DNA of 64,000 nt from Roseovarius mucosus DSM 17069 (lineage in GTDB: Bacteria > Pseudomonadota > Alphaproteobacteria > Rhodobacterales > Rhodobacteraceae): positions 1 through 64,000 of the forward strand of contig NZ_KN293977.1 of assembly GCF_000768555.3 (NCBI RefSeq). The letters are read 5' to 3'. The notes under the pieces are model-generated. The model saw only the letters and a program-made list of their open reading frames with translations, was not told the DNA's origin and did not search any database. Shown piece by piece: positions 1 through 8,122 of the stretch (its first letter is position 1; every line of letters begins with the position of its first letter). The translations under genes and the position numbers were made by a program.

Positions 1-984
1 ATATTGACGAGGATGCCCTTCACTTGCGGGGTCGGAGGTGATGATCTTGAAGGCCTCGGTGACCTTTTCCTTGGTCGCCCCGCCGCCCACGTCGAGGAAA
101 TTGGCAGGCTCGGCGCCGTAGAGCTTGATGATATCCATCGTCGCCATCGCCAGACCCGCACCATTGACCATGCAGCCGATCTCGCCATCCAGCGCGATGT
201 AGTTAAGGTCGTATTTCGAGGCTTCCAGTTCCTTGGGGTCTTCTTCCGAAGTGTCGCGCAACTCGGCGATATCGGGGTGGCGGTAGACCGCGTTGCCATC
301 AAAGCCGAGCTTGGCGTCCAGCACCATAAGGTTGCCATCGGTGGTTACAATCAACGGGTTGATCTCGAGCATCTCCATGTCCTTTTCGACAAAGGCGCGG
401 TAGAGAAGGCCCATGAGCGACACGCATTGCTTCACTTGTCCGCCGGTCAAGCCAAGCGCAAAGGCAATGCGTCGCCCGTGATAGGGCATGTAGCCGGTGG
501 CGGGATCGACGGCGAAGCTGAGGATCTTCTCTGGCGTTTCAGCCGCGACCTCCTCGATATCCATGCCGCCTTCGGTTGAGCAGACAAAGCTGATACGGCT
601 GGTTTGCCGGTCAATCAGGAGGGCGAGGTAAAGCTCGCGCGCGATGCTGGAGCCGTCCTCGATATAGATGCGGTTGACCTGCTTGCCCTCGGGGCCAGTC
701 TGATGCGTGACGAGCGTGCGCCCGAGCATGCGCTTGGCTTCTTCTGCGGCTTCGTTAACTGATTTGGCGATGCGCACGCCGCCTTTTTCTCCGGCGCCCG
801 CCTCTTTGAACTTGCCCTTGCCACGGCCACCGGCGTGGATCTGCGCCTTGACCACCCAGACGGGGCCATCGAGCGCGCCTGCGGCGGTCTTGGCCTCTTC
901 GCCGCGCAGAACGACGCGGCCTTCGCTGACCGGAGCGCCGTAACTGCGCAACAGGGCCTTTGCCTGATATTCATGGATGTTCAC
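1..984 (-). CDS. sucC: Succinate-CoA ligase beta subunit (partial, frameshift near the edge)
   Basis: Beta subunit of ADP-forming succinyl-CoA synthetase (TCA cycle), partner of SucD, which should lie beyond the left edge. It starts at a GTG (984-982) behind a GGGAGG ribosome binding site and begins [12 protein letters not shown], as the family does. An ATP-grasp stretch [12 protein letters not shown] lies near residues 46-58, and [16 protein letters not shown] and [14 protein letters not shown] lie near the C-terminal part. After TSDP the frame breaks: the family sequence QVKGILVNI is present only if one base is removed from the GGGG at 28-31. The isochorismatase-family gene sits 34 bp upstream on the same strand, so co-transcription is possible. 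The related malate-CoA ligase MtkA is a less likely alternative. The C-terminal fifth is outside the window. Confidence 0.93.
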   Translation of the reverse strand, partial: MNIHEYQAKALLRSYGAPVSEGRVVLRGEEAKTAAGALDGPVWVVKAQIHAGGRGKGKFKEAGAGEKGGVRIAKSVNEAAEEAKRMLGRTLVTHQTGPEGKQVNRIYIEDGSSIARELYLALLIDRQTSRISFVCSTEGGMDIEEVAAETPEKILSFAVDPATGYMPYHGRRIAFALGLTGGQVKQCVSLMGLLYRAFVEKDMEMLEINPLIVTTDGNLMVLDAKLGFDGNAVYRHPDIAELRDTSEEDPKELEASKYDLNYIALDGEIGCMVNGAGLAMATMDIIKLYGAEPANFLDVGGGATKEKVTEAFKIITSDPASEGHPRQY

Positions 985-1018
985 GCTCTTCCTCCCTTAA
1001 GTGCAACGACCGGGGCCG

Positions 1019-1558
1019 TCATTTGATCAGTGGCAAAAGTTTCTTGAAGGCCGGGGTTCCGGCCCGGCCCAACCATTCGAAGGCGACCATTTCGGTTGTG
1101 GCGATGCCTGCGCCTGCGGCGCTGAGCCGGGCGATACAGGCCTGTTCGCTCTCGAGCGTGCGTGAGGCGGTGGCGTCAGACACGACAAAGACCTCGTATC
1201 CCTCTTCAATCAGGCTGGCGGCGGTTTGGAGTACGCAAACATGCGCTTCCATTCCTGCAAGCACCGCCTGCCTGCGCCCCAATCCCCGGAAATGCGCTGC
1301 GAAATCGGCGTCTTCCATGCAGGAAAAGTGCATTTTGCTAAGTACGGCGGTGCCGGGTGCTGGCTTGAGATCGGGCACGGTCTGGCCCAGGCCGGCGGGA
1401 TACTGCTCGGTCATTACCACGGGCACCCCCATTTCCTGCGCGCAGGCCATCAGGGTGCGGGCATTGCGAATCGTGCGCGCGGGGGCCTGCATTGCGGGGA
1501 CGAGACGCTCTTGCATGTCTATGATCACGAGCACGCTGTCGGCGGCGCGGATAAGCAT
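1019..1558 (-). CDS. Isochorismatase-family cysteine hydrolase
   Basis: A 179-residue single-domain hydrolase of the isochorismatase/nicotinamidase superfamily, probably cytosolic. The catalytic triad is visible as D14 (VIIDMQERL), K75 (VLSKMHFSC) and C108 (GMEAHVCVLQT). The start at 1558 is chosen because AGGGGGA lies six bases upstream; a start 24 bases further up lacks a site. The substrate cannot be read from the sequence. The gene is divergent from the oxalate-cluster GntR regulator, and its upstream region carries TGGTAT/ATACCA half-sites like those in front of the regulator. An amide or related precursor feeding the same pathway is therefore possible, but this is inference. sucC follows 34 bp downstream. 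Confidence 0.85.
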   Translation of the reverse strand: MLIRAADSVLVIIDMQERLVPAMQAPARTIRNARTLMACAQEMGVPVVMTEQYPAGLGQTVPDLKPAPGTAVLSKMHFSCMEDADFAAHFRGLGRRQAVLAGMEAHVCVLQTAASLIEEGYEVFVVSDATASRTLESEQACIARLSAAGAGIATTEMVAFEWLGRAGTPAFKKLLPLIK

Positions 1559-1584
1559 GATCGTCCCCCTGATGTTGTCCACAG

Positions 1585-1620
1585 TGTGGTATTAATTCCT
1601 GTGGTAGTCCAAATACCACA
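1585..1620. promoter_or_regulatory. Operator-like half-site cluster upstream of the isochorismatase-family gene
   Basis: TGTGGTA (1600-1606) and TACCACA (1614-1620) form a perfect inverted repeat with a seven-base spacer, and a further TGTGGTAT lies at 1585-1592. The half-sites match the palindrome at 1982-1991. The cluster lies just above the start at 1558. It is probably bound by the GntR/FCD protein encoded next door (inference). The rest of the 482-base intergenic stretch 1559-2040 shows no convincing gene. Confidence 0.55.
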
Positions 1621-1977
1621 GTTGATTTTAGCCAGCAACCCGGCAAATTTCAGGCCCTATCAGTAAGTTTCGGGGCGATGTGCCGGTCAAGACAAAGGTG
1701 GGGCTTTCGGGAGAGATGAAATGCCGCGCTGCGACATACGCGTGGTGATTCGGCAAGGTGGGGTCTGGTCCATAGATCGCTGAAATTCTCATAAAAAAGC
1801 AAATAAAACAGATACTTAAAAATCTCGCTGTCGACGCGAATTGCGCTTTGCCTTCGCCGATCCTGCAAGTCTAAATTGTGCTTGAATAACAAGGCTGTCG
1901 ACGACTCTTGAGGGGGATCATGCTGCATGTGCGGCGACGAATTTTAAAAAAACGATTTGCCCGGTCTGATATGCTGG

Positions 1978-1995
1978 TCTATGGTATACCACAGA
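1978..1995. promoter_or_regulatory. GntR/FCD-type operator palindrome
   Basis: The core TGGTATACCA (1982-1991) is a perfect 10-base palindrome. With its flanks it extends to an 18-base inverted repeat with one mismatched pair. It lies about 50 bases before the GntR gene, where an autoregulatory FCD-family operator is expected. Confidence 0.65.
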
Positions 1996-2040
1996 TATGA
2001 GCATGGCCGCCACAGGGCGCGGGCGCATTGGAGGGATGAC

Positions 2041-2745
2041 ATGAAGCTACGCCCGATCGTGTCGAAATTCACGCTCAAGGATCATGTCTACGACCGTCTG
2101 CGCGAGGCGATCCTAGAGATGGATATATATGATCAGAATGCCGATCTGCGGCTCGACGAGCGATCTTTGGCCGAACAGCTGAATATCTCGCGCACGCCAC
2201 TGCGGGATGCCATTGCCCGGCTCGAGGCGGATGGGCTGGTGACGGTGGTGCCGCGCAAGGGCGTCTATGTTCAACGAAAGAGCCTCGAAGAAATTCTCGA
2301 GATGATTGTGGCTTGGGCCGCACTTGAGAGTATGGCGGCGCGGCTTGCGGTAGACAACGCGAGCGACAGCGAAATCGCGACCCTGCGCAAAATCGCATCT
2401 AAATATAACGACGAGTTGTCAGCGACGCGGATTGCGGAATATTCCGACGATAACCTGAAATTCCACATGCATATCTTGGAGATTTCGCATTGCGGCCTGC
2501 TCAAGACCATGGCGGAGGGGCTATTTCTGCACATTCAGGCAGTGCGGCTGCGGTCGATGTGGGAGGGAGACCGCGTCAAGCGGTCGGTCGTTGATCACGC
2601 CGAAATCATCGAGGCGTTGGAGCGTCGCGATGCCGATGAGGCCGCCGAGCGGGTCCGAGAGCATACGATGCAGTTGCATCAGCATCTCCGAAAGACCTGG
2701 GGAAGGTTGGAATTGACGCGCAACGCCGCGGCGAACACGGGCTGA
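2041..2745 (+). CDS. GntR-family regulator with FCD ligand domain
   Basis: A 234-residue transcriptional regulator. The N-terminal winged helix-turn-helix contains RSLAEQLNISRTPLRDAIARL. The C-terminal all-helical FCD domain carries the metal/ligand signature residues seen as DDNLKFH, the DHAEIIEAL segment and REHTMQLHQHL. The ATG at 2041 follows GGAGGG directly; an upstream in-frame extension would run through the operator and lacks support. The gene is the first of a co-directional set with oxc, frc and the formyltransferase gene, and a TGGTATACCA palindrome lies just upstream. It is therefore the likely local regulator of oxalate catabolism. The ligand (oxalate, oxalyl-CoA or formyl-CoA) is not readable from the sequence. 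Confidence 0.9.
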   Translation: MKLRPIVSKFTLKDHVYDRLREAILEMDIYDQNADLRLDERSLAEQLNISRTPLRDAIARLEADGLVTVVPRKGVYVQRKSLEEILEMIVAWAALESMAARLAVDNASDSEIATLRKIASKYNDELSATRIAEYSDDNLKFHMHILEISHCGLLKTMAEGLFLHIQAVRLRSMWEGDRVKRSVVDHAEIIEALERRDADEAAERVREHTMQLHQHLRKTWGRLELTRNAAANTG

Positions 2746-2807
2746 ACAGCATACTCATACCCGGCAGCATAGGCGGGGTGAGATTGATTTGAAACGGGAG
2801 GGAAACC

Positions 2808-4580
2808 ATGGCAGTCGCCAGCGCACACGCAGCAAATAGCAACGCACCTGAAGGGGATATCGAAAATCTCACCGATGGGTTCCACCTGCTTATTGATGCA
2901 CTCAAACTTAACGGGATTGAGACAATCTATAACGTCCCGGGTATCCCGATCACGGACCTTGGACGCTATGCGCAGGCGCAGGGGATGCGGGTGATTTCCT
3001 TTCGCCACGAGCAGCATGCAGGCTATGCAGCTTCGGTCGCGGGGTTTCTGACCAAGATGCCGGGCGTCTGCATGACCGTCTCGGCCCCCGGCTTCATGAA
3101 CGGTCTGACCGCTCTGGCCAATGCGACGACGAATTGCTGGCCTATGATCCTTATCTCCGGCTCTTCAGAGCGGGAAATCGTCGACCTTGCGCAGGGCGAC
3201 TACGAGGAGATGGATCAACTGGCCATGGCGCGGCCATTCTGCAAGGCGGCATATCGCCTGACTTACGCGCAGGATATCGGTATTGCTGTCGCGCGGGCCA
3301 TCCGTTCGGCCATTTCTGGTCGGCCCGGCGGTGTTTACCTCGACATTCCCGGTGCGATGTTGGGTCAGGTGATGGATGCTGCCGAAGGCGCGCGCTCGCT
3401 GGTCAAGGTGATCGAGCCTGCGCAACGGCAGATCCCTGCGAAGTCAGCGATTGATCGCGCTATCGAGGTAATGAAAACCGCAAAACGTCCGCTGATCGTG
3501 CTGGGCAAGGGGGCGGCCTATGATCAATGTGATGATCTGATCCGCGAACTGGTCGAGAAATCCGGCTATCCATTCCTGCCGATGTCGATGGCCAAGGGGC
3601 TCTTGCCCGATACGCACCCGCAATGTGCCGCGGCCGCGCGCTCGATGGTGCTCAAGGACTCGGATGTGGTCATCATGATGGGGGCCCGGATCAACTGGTT
3701 GCTCAGCCATGGTAAGGGCAAGCAGTGGGGTGAGCCGGGGGCCAAGCGCTTTGTCCAGATGGATATCGAGGCAGAGGAAATGGATTCCAACGTTGAGATC
3801 GCAGCCCCCATAGTGGGCGACGTGGGGTCATGTTGTGAGGCGCTGCTCAAGGCGATGGACGGAGCCGGGATCGCGCCGCCGAAAGAGTGGCTCGATGCGG
3901 TCAATTCCAAGGCCACCGCAAACATGGCCAAGATGGATGCGCGGCTGCGCAACAACAACGATCCGATGGATTATCACGGGGCGCTTGGCGTCATCAAGGA
4001 TGCGATCAACGATCACCCCGACACGATCCTTGTCAATGAGGGGGCCAACACGCTGGATATGTGCCGCTCGATCGTGAACATCCACAAGCCACGTCACCGG
4101 ATTGACGTGGGCACCTGGGGTGTGATGGGGATCGGCATGGGGTCGGCCATCGCGGCGGCGATTGAGACCGGCAAGCGGGTGCTGGCGGTCGAAGGCGACA
4201 GCGCCTTCGGGTTCTGCGGGATGGAGGTGGAAACAGTCTGCCGCTATAACCTGCCGATTTGCACCGTGGTGTTCAACAACGACGGCATCTATCGCGGGGA
4301 TGGCGAGAACTGGGGCGGCGGTGACGATCCCGCGACCACGGTTTTTGTCAAAGGCGCGCGCTATGATCAGATGATCGAGGCCTTTGGTGGTGTGGGCGTC
4401 ACCGCCCGCTCTCCAGATGAACTGCGCAAGGCTGTTTACGAAGCCCTCGACAGCGGCAAGCCCACGCTCATCAACGCAATCATTGACCCGGCTGCGGGCA
4501 AGGAAAGCGGCAATATCGGCAACCTCAATCCGCAATCGGTGGTGGCACAACGCCTCTATCCGCAGGCGCGAAAAGACTGA
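2808..4580 (+). CDS. oxc: Oxalyl-CoA decarboxylase
   Basis: A ThDP-dependent enzyme that decarboxylates oxalyl-CoA to formyl-CoA and CO2. Its 590 residues carry the usual three-domain layout: the PYR domain with the cofactor-activating glutamate E68 (FRHEQHAGYAA), a central nucleotide-binding domain, and the PP domain with the ThDP/Mg motif GDSAFGFCGMEVETVCRYNL near residues 463-482. The sequence AFGFxGMExExxCRYNLP is specific to oxalyl-CoA decarboxylases and separates it from acetolactate synthase. The ATG is preceded by GGGAGGG. The first 25 residues are longer than in Oxalobacter. The gene lies 62 bp after gntR and 61 bp before frc, so they probably form one operon. Confidence 0.96.
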   Translation: MAVASAHAANSNAPEGDIENLTDGFHLLIDALKLNGIETIYNVPGIPITDLGRYAQAQGMRVISFRHEQHAGYAASVAGFLTKMPGVCMTVSAPGFMNGLTALANATTNCWPMILISGSSEREIVDLAQGDYEEMDQLAMARPFCKAAYRLTYAQDIGIAVARAIRSAISGRPGGVYLDIPGAMLGQVMDAAEGARSLVKVIEPAQRQIPAKSAIDRAIEVMKTAKRPLIVLGKGAAYDQCDDLIRELVEKSGYPFLPMSMAKGLLPDTHPQCAAAARSMVLKDSDVVIMMGARINWLLSHGKGKQWGEPGAKRFVQMDIEAEEMDSNVEIAAPIVGDVGSCCEALLKAMDGAGIAPPKEWLDAVNSKATANMAKMDARLRNNNDPMDYHGALGVIKDAINDHPDTILVNEGANTLDMCRSIVNIHKPRHRIDVGTWGVMGIGMGSAIAAAIETGKRVLAVEGDSAFGFCGMEVETVCRYNLPICTVVFNNDGIYRGDGENWGGGDDPATTVFVKGARYDQMIEAFGGVGVTARSPDELRKAVYEALDSGKPTLINAIIDPAAGKESGNIGNLNPQSVVAQRLYPQARKD

Positions 4581-4641
4581 ACACAGAACGAAACTGGGGC
4601 GTGGGTAACCAGCCCACGCAGCTCAGAAGATGGAGAACCCT

Positions 4642-5913
4642 ATGAAAGCTCTTGAAGGCGTCAAGATCCTCGACTTCACCCATGTGCAATCTGGCCCGAC
4701 CTGCACGCAACTCTTGGCGTGGTTTGGCGCGGATGTGATCAAGGTGGAGCGCCCGGGTGTGGGCGACGCCACTCGCAAGCAACTCGTGGATGTGCCGGGT
4801 GCGGACAGCCTCTATTTCACGATGCTTAACCACAACAAGCGCTCGATTGAGCTCAATCCCAAGAACGAAGCGGGCAAGGAGGTGCTGACGCGCCTGATCG
4901 AAACCTGCGACGTGCTGGTCGAGAATTTCGCGCCGGGTGCCCTGGACCGGATGGGCTTTAGCTGGGAGCGGATTCAGGAAATCAATCCGCGCATCATCAT
5001 GGCGTCGGTCAAGGGGTTTGGCCCCGGCAAATATGAGGATTGCAAGGTCTATGAGAATGTCGCGCAATGCGCGGGGGGGGCGGCCTCGACCACTGGTTTT
5101 CTCGATGGTCCGCCACTCGTGACTGGCGCCCAGATTGGCGATAGCGGTACTGGCCTGCATCTTGCGCTTGGAATCGTCACCGCCCTCTATCAGCGTGAGC
5201 ATTCAGGCCGTGGGCAAAAGGTGCTGGCACCGATGCAGGACGGGGTCATCAATCTCTGTCGCGTCAAGCTGCGCGATCAGCAGCGCCTGGCGGCAGGACC
5301 GCTCACCGAATATTCCCAATACGGGGCGGGCATTCCCTTCGGTGACTCCACTCCGCGCGCGGGGAATGACTCGGGCGGCGGTCAGCCGGGTCGCATTCTC
5401 AAGTGCAAGGGCTGGGAGACCGACCCCAACGCTTACACCTATTTCATCACGCAGGCTGCGGTGTGGGAGAAAGTGTGCGACGTGATCGGTGAGCCGGATT
5501 GGAAAACCGCTCCCGGCTATGCCACCCCGGCCGAGCGGCTGGACAAGCTCGATGCCATTTTCGCGCGCATCGAGGAATGGACCATGACCAAGACCAAGTT
5601 TGAAGTGATGGACATCTGCAACCCGCATGACATTCCCGTCGGTCCGATCCTGTCGACCAAGGAAATCATGGAGGATGAGGGCCTTCGCAAGACTGGTACC
5701 ATTGTCGATGTCGATCATCCGACACGCGGCCGTTACACCACTGTTGGCTGTCCGATCAAGCTGAGCGACAGCCCGGTCGAGGTGACACGTTCCCCGCTCC
5801 TCGGGGAACATACGGCGGAAATCCTGAAGGACGTCCTTGGCTATTCCGGCGAAGATCTCGCGCGGATCATGGAGTCGGGTGCCGTCGGCACGGCTAAGCA
5901 GGCCGCCGAATAA
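4642..5913 (+). CDS. frc: Formyl-CoA:oxalate CoA-transferase
   Basis: A class III CoA-transferase (CaiB/BaiF family) that moves CoA from formyl-CoA to oxalate, regenerating oxalyl-CoA for Oxc. It follows Oxalobacter Frc closely: [16 protein letters not shown] at the N-terminus, [14 protein letters not shown], the catalytic aspartate D167 in [10 protein letters not shown], the glycine-rich loop GGGQPG and KCKGWETD. The start at 4642 ([10 protein letters not shown]) is preferred over 4630 because GGAG lies seven bases upstream and the N-terminus then matches the family. The product is 423 residues. With oxc it makes a catalytic CoA cycle with net oxalate to formate plus CO2. CoA transferases for other dicarboxylates are excluded only by similarity. 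Confidence 0.94.
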   Translation: MKALEGVKILDFTHVQSGPTCTQLLAWFGADVIKVERPGVGDATRKQLVDVPGADSLYFTMLNHNKRSIELNPKNEAGKEVLTRLIETCDVLVENFAPGALDRMGFSWERIQEINPRIIMASVKGFGPGKYEDCKVYENVAQCAGGAASTTGFLDGPPLVTGAQIGDSGTGLHLALGIVTALYQREHSGRGQKVLAPMQDGVINLCRVKLRDQQRLAAGPLTEYSQYGAGIPFGDSTPRAGNDSGGGQPGRILKCKGWETDPNAYTYFITQAAVWEKVCDVIGEPDWKTAPGYATPAERLDKLDAIFARIEEWTMTKTKFEVMDICNPHDIPVGPILSTKEIMEDEGLRKTGTIVDVDHPTRGRYTTVGCPIKLSDSPVEVTRSPLLGEHTAEILKDVLGYSGEDLARIMESGAVGTAKQAAE

Positions 5914-5971
5914 CGAATGAGTGACGGCAAGGCCGGCGCAGACCGGCCAACCGCACAAACGGGAGGAGCGA

Positions 5972-6889
5972 ATGCGACTTATAGTGATGGGGCAACAGGC
6001 CTTTGGCAAAGATGTGCTGGCCAAGTTGCTCGACACCGGGACAGACGAGGTTGTCGCGGTATATTGCGAACCTGACAAGGACGGCAAACCTGTCGACCCG
6101 ATCAAGGAACTCGCGCTGGAAAAGGGCCTGCCGGTCCACCAGCCTGCCAATTTCGATGATCCCGCCTCGCTCGAGGTGTTGGCGGGGCATAAGGCTGATC
6201 TGATGGTGATGGCCTTCGTCAACGTCTTCGTGCCCGAGGCCGCGCGCGATACGCCGACCCATGGCTCTATATGCTTTCATCCGTCCCTGTTGCCCCTGCA
6301 CCGTGGCCCCTCTGCCGTTAATTGGCCGATCATCATGGGCTCGACGAAATCTGGCTATTCGTGGTTCTACCCGTCGGATGGTCTGGACGAGGGCGACAGC
6401 CTTTTGCAGTGGGAATGCGAGATTGGTCCAGATGACACAGTGATCGACCTCTACTTCAAGAAGATCTATCCGCATGCGGTCCAGAGCGTGCTTACGGTCT
6501 GTGATCTCTTCCGCGCGGGCAATCCGCCGCGCATCGTCCCGGACGAGAGCCAAGCGACCTACGAGCGCCGCTGCACCCGCACTCACGCGCGCATCGAATG
6601 GCATCGTCCGGTCAAACAGGTCTACGATCTCATTCGCGGTACCAATCCAGCACCGGGGGCCTGGACCACGCTGAACGGGGCCGAGGTCGATGTCTATGAC
6701 TGTGCGCTCGTGCCGGGGGACGGCATATCGGGCCGCGTGCGTGAGGTTTCCGATGCAGGTGTTGCAGTGCAGTGCGTGGGCGGGCGTATCCTGATCAAGA
6801 GGGTTCGTCCGGCAGGCGGTGCCAAGATGCCCGCTGCCGAATGGGCCGCATCGGTCGGGCTTGCGCCGGGGGCCACCTTCGGAAGCTGA
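5972..6889 (+). CDS. Formyltransferase-family protein resembling the 10-formyl-THF hydrolase domain
   Basis: A 305-residue protein with the two-domain layout of methionyl-tRNA formyltransferase and of the N-terminal hydrolase domain of 10-formyltetrahydrofolate dehydrogenase (FDH/ALDH1L1). The folate-binding loop HPSLLPLHRG (H103) and the catalytic aspartate D139 (GLDEGD) are present. The asparagine used by tRNA formyltransferases is replaced by C101; FDH hydrolase domains also lack this asparagine. PSAVNWPII, PDDTV and GAWT further along point to the FDH side. The start follows GGGAGGAG, and the gene lies 58 bp after frc. It may exchange formyl groups between formyl-CoA, tetrahydrofolate and formate, which is inference. 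A housekeeping Fmt is unlikely. Confidence 0.8.
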   Translation: MRLIVMGQQAFGKDVLAKLLDTGTDEVVAVYCEPDKDGKPVDPIKELALEKGLPVHQPANFDDPASLEVLAGHKADLMVMAFVNVFVPEAARDTPTHGSICFHPSLLPLHRGPSAVNWPIIMGSTKSGYSWFYPSDGLDEGDSLLQWECEIGPDDTVIDLYFKKIYPHAVQSVLTVCDLFRAGNPPRIVPDESQATYERRCTRTHARIEWHRPVKQVYDLIRGTNPAPGAWTTLNGAEVDVYDCALVPGDGISGRVREVSDAGVAVQCVGGRILIKRVRPAGGAKMPAAEWAASVGLAPGATFGS

Positions 6890-6896
6890 TATACCA
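6887..6896. promoter_or_regulatory. Second TGGTATACCA-like operator
   Basis: TGATATACCA, the reverse complement of TGGTATATCA, differs by one base from the palindrome before gntR. The adjoining bases make CTATGGTATA common to both sites. It overlaps the stop codon of the formyltransferase-family gene and precedes the stress protein/Tct genes. A second promoter under the same regulator is therefore plausible. Confidence 0.45.
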
Positions 6897-6913
6897 TAGC
6901 AATGGGAGCGTAT

Positions 6914-6994
6914 CATGGCAGACCTTGACCTATCTCAAGCCAACAGAGGGCCGCGGCAGATCGCCGATCGTCCTCTGGGTCAAGGTCTGCCATG
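6914..6994. repeat. Long inverted repeat (17-bp perfect arms)
   Basis: CATGGCAGACCTTGACC (6914-6930) is repeated in reverse complement at 6978-6994. A further complementary pair, CAGAGG (6944-6949) and CCTCTG (6972-6977), lies inside, giving a strong stem-loop. No T-run follows, so a plain Rho-independent terminator is not indicated. It begins at the start codon of a small open frame (6915-7088) upstream of the stress-protein gene. Confidence 0.7.
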
Positions 6995-7088
6995 CTGCAC
7001 CTTCGCGACTGCGCCGGTTGCCTGCCGAATATTTCTGGCGCGTTTCCCATCCACCAACGCCGCAGGCGTTCCCAACGGGTTCTATTGA
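6915..7088 (+). CDS. Candidate leader peptide, 57 residues
   Basis: A short frame with an ATG six bases after GGGAGCG. It ends in TGA two bases before the ATG of the universal stress protein, which itself lacks a good ribosome binding site. The spacing suggests translational coupling. The product (MADLDLSQANRG at its start, two cysteines mid-way) resembles nothing I recognise. The start codon is buried in one arm of the 6914-6994 inverted repeat, so translation could be gated by RNA structure. It may equally be a chance frame. Confidence 0.35.
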   Translation: MADLDLSQANRGPRQIADRPLGQGLPCCTFATAPVACRIFLARFPSTNAAGVPNGFY

Positions 7089-7090
7089 TC

Positions 7091-7954
7091 ATGGGCAAGA
7101 GCACACTTCACACCATCATGATGCCGGTTCGCGAAGACGGGCGGGGGCCGATCCTGTTTGCCCATGCCGCAGCTCTCGCCAAGCGCTACGACGCCCATGT
7201 GCGGGTGGTGCACTGCCATCCCAAGGCCGAAGACATGATGCCCTATGGGGTAGTGATCCCTGCCTTCTTGCGGAAGCAGTTGGAAGAGGCAAGCCAGAAG
7301 CGGGCGGACTACGAACAGGGCTACATGCGCGACAAGTTTCTTGACGATGCCAAACGGCATGGCATCAGCGTGGAGCCGCGCGCCGTCGGCAAGGCCACGG
7401 CCGCCTTTCGAGAGTATGAAGGCAAGCAGGTCGAGGTCGTGCGGCATTACGGTCGCCTGGCAGATCTGATCTGTGTGGCCAAGCCCAGCCAAGACGAGAA
7501 TCTTGGATATAACACCTTGAAATCGGCGCTCTTCACGTCGGGACGTCCAGTTCTGGTCTGTCCCAATACCGAGCAAGTGGCCCCAGATATCGGCAGCCAT
7601 GTGGCGATCGGTTGGAATGGCTCGCTTGAGGCGTCGCGCGCGGTGGCGATGGCCATGCCGCTCATCGAGGGCGCAGATCAGGTGACGATCCTGACGGCAG
7701 GGCGAATCGAACATACCGCCACGCCTGAGGAATTCCGCCATTACCTCGCGCAGCGCGGGGTTACATCGCAGATTCATGCCTTCGAGCGCACCGGAAATGT
7801 TGGTCGGACGCTTTTGGAAAAATGTACCGAAGTGGGGGCGAACATGCTGATTATGGGGGCCTATCACGAGAGTTATGAGCGGGAATCGCTCTTGGGCGGC
7901 AATTCCGCGACGATTGTCGCGGAGGCGAAAATTCCAGTCGTCATGGTGCATTGA
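7091..7954 (+). CDS. Universal stress protein (UspA family, tandem-domain length)
   Basis: A 287-residue cytosolic protein. Its length suggests two Usp domains. The C-terminal one is clear, with VAIGWNGSLEASRAVAMAMPL and the nucleotide-binding loop MGAYHESYERESLLGG followed by VVMVH at the end. The N-terminal half (MMPVREDGRG...HVRVVHCHPKA) is more diverged. The ATG at 7091 is chosen because the family region begins there; an extension upstream to 6992 in the same frame has no family sequence. It sits between the oxalate enzymes and the Tct transporter on the same strand, an unusual partner for either. A role in the cluster is unproven. Confidence 0.85.
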   Translation: MGKSTLHTIMMPVREDGRGPILFAHAAALAKRYDAHVRVVHCHPKAEDMMPYGVVIPAFLRKQLEEASQKRADYEQGYMRDKFLDDAKRHGISVEPRAVGKATAAFREYEGKQVEVVRHYGRLADLICVAKPSQDENLGYNTLKSALFTSGRPVLVCPNTEQVAPDIGSHVAIGWNGSLEASRAVAMAMPLIEGADQVTILTAGRIEHTATPEEFRHYLAQRGVTSQIHAFERTGNVGRTLLEKCTEVGANMLIMGAYHESYERESLLGGNSATIVAEAKIPVVMVH

Positions 7955-8122
7955 GGCCGCGAGCACGAGGAACGGAAAACTTGTGGACAGAAAAGGGAGG
8001 ACGACCGCAAACTAAAATCTGGTTCGGATAAGCCTGCAGAAAAATGACCGAGGAGGGTCAAGGGCCTGTCAGAACCTCTAACGCATCTGGCCATTTTGAA
8101 AGGCCATCAACGGGAGGAAGAC

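Noticed and set aside
4..579. Plus-strand open frame at the left edge
   Set aside because: Antisense to sucC, which is clear by family sequence.
1650..1928. Possible 92-residue minus-strand gene between the hydrolase and gntR
   Set aside because: No ribosome binding site, atypical composition, no recognisable family; it lies in a region that looks regulatory.
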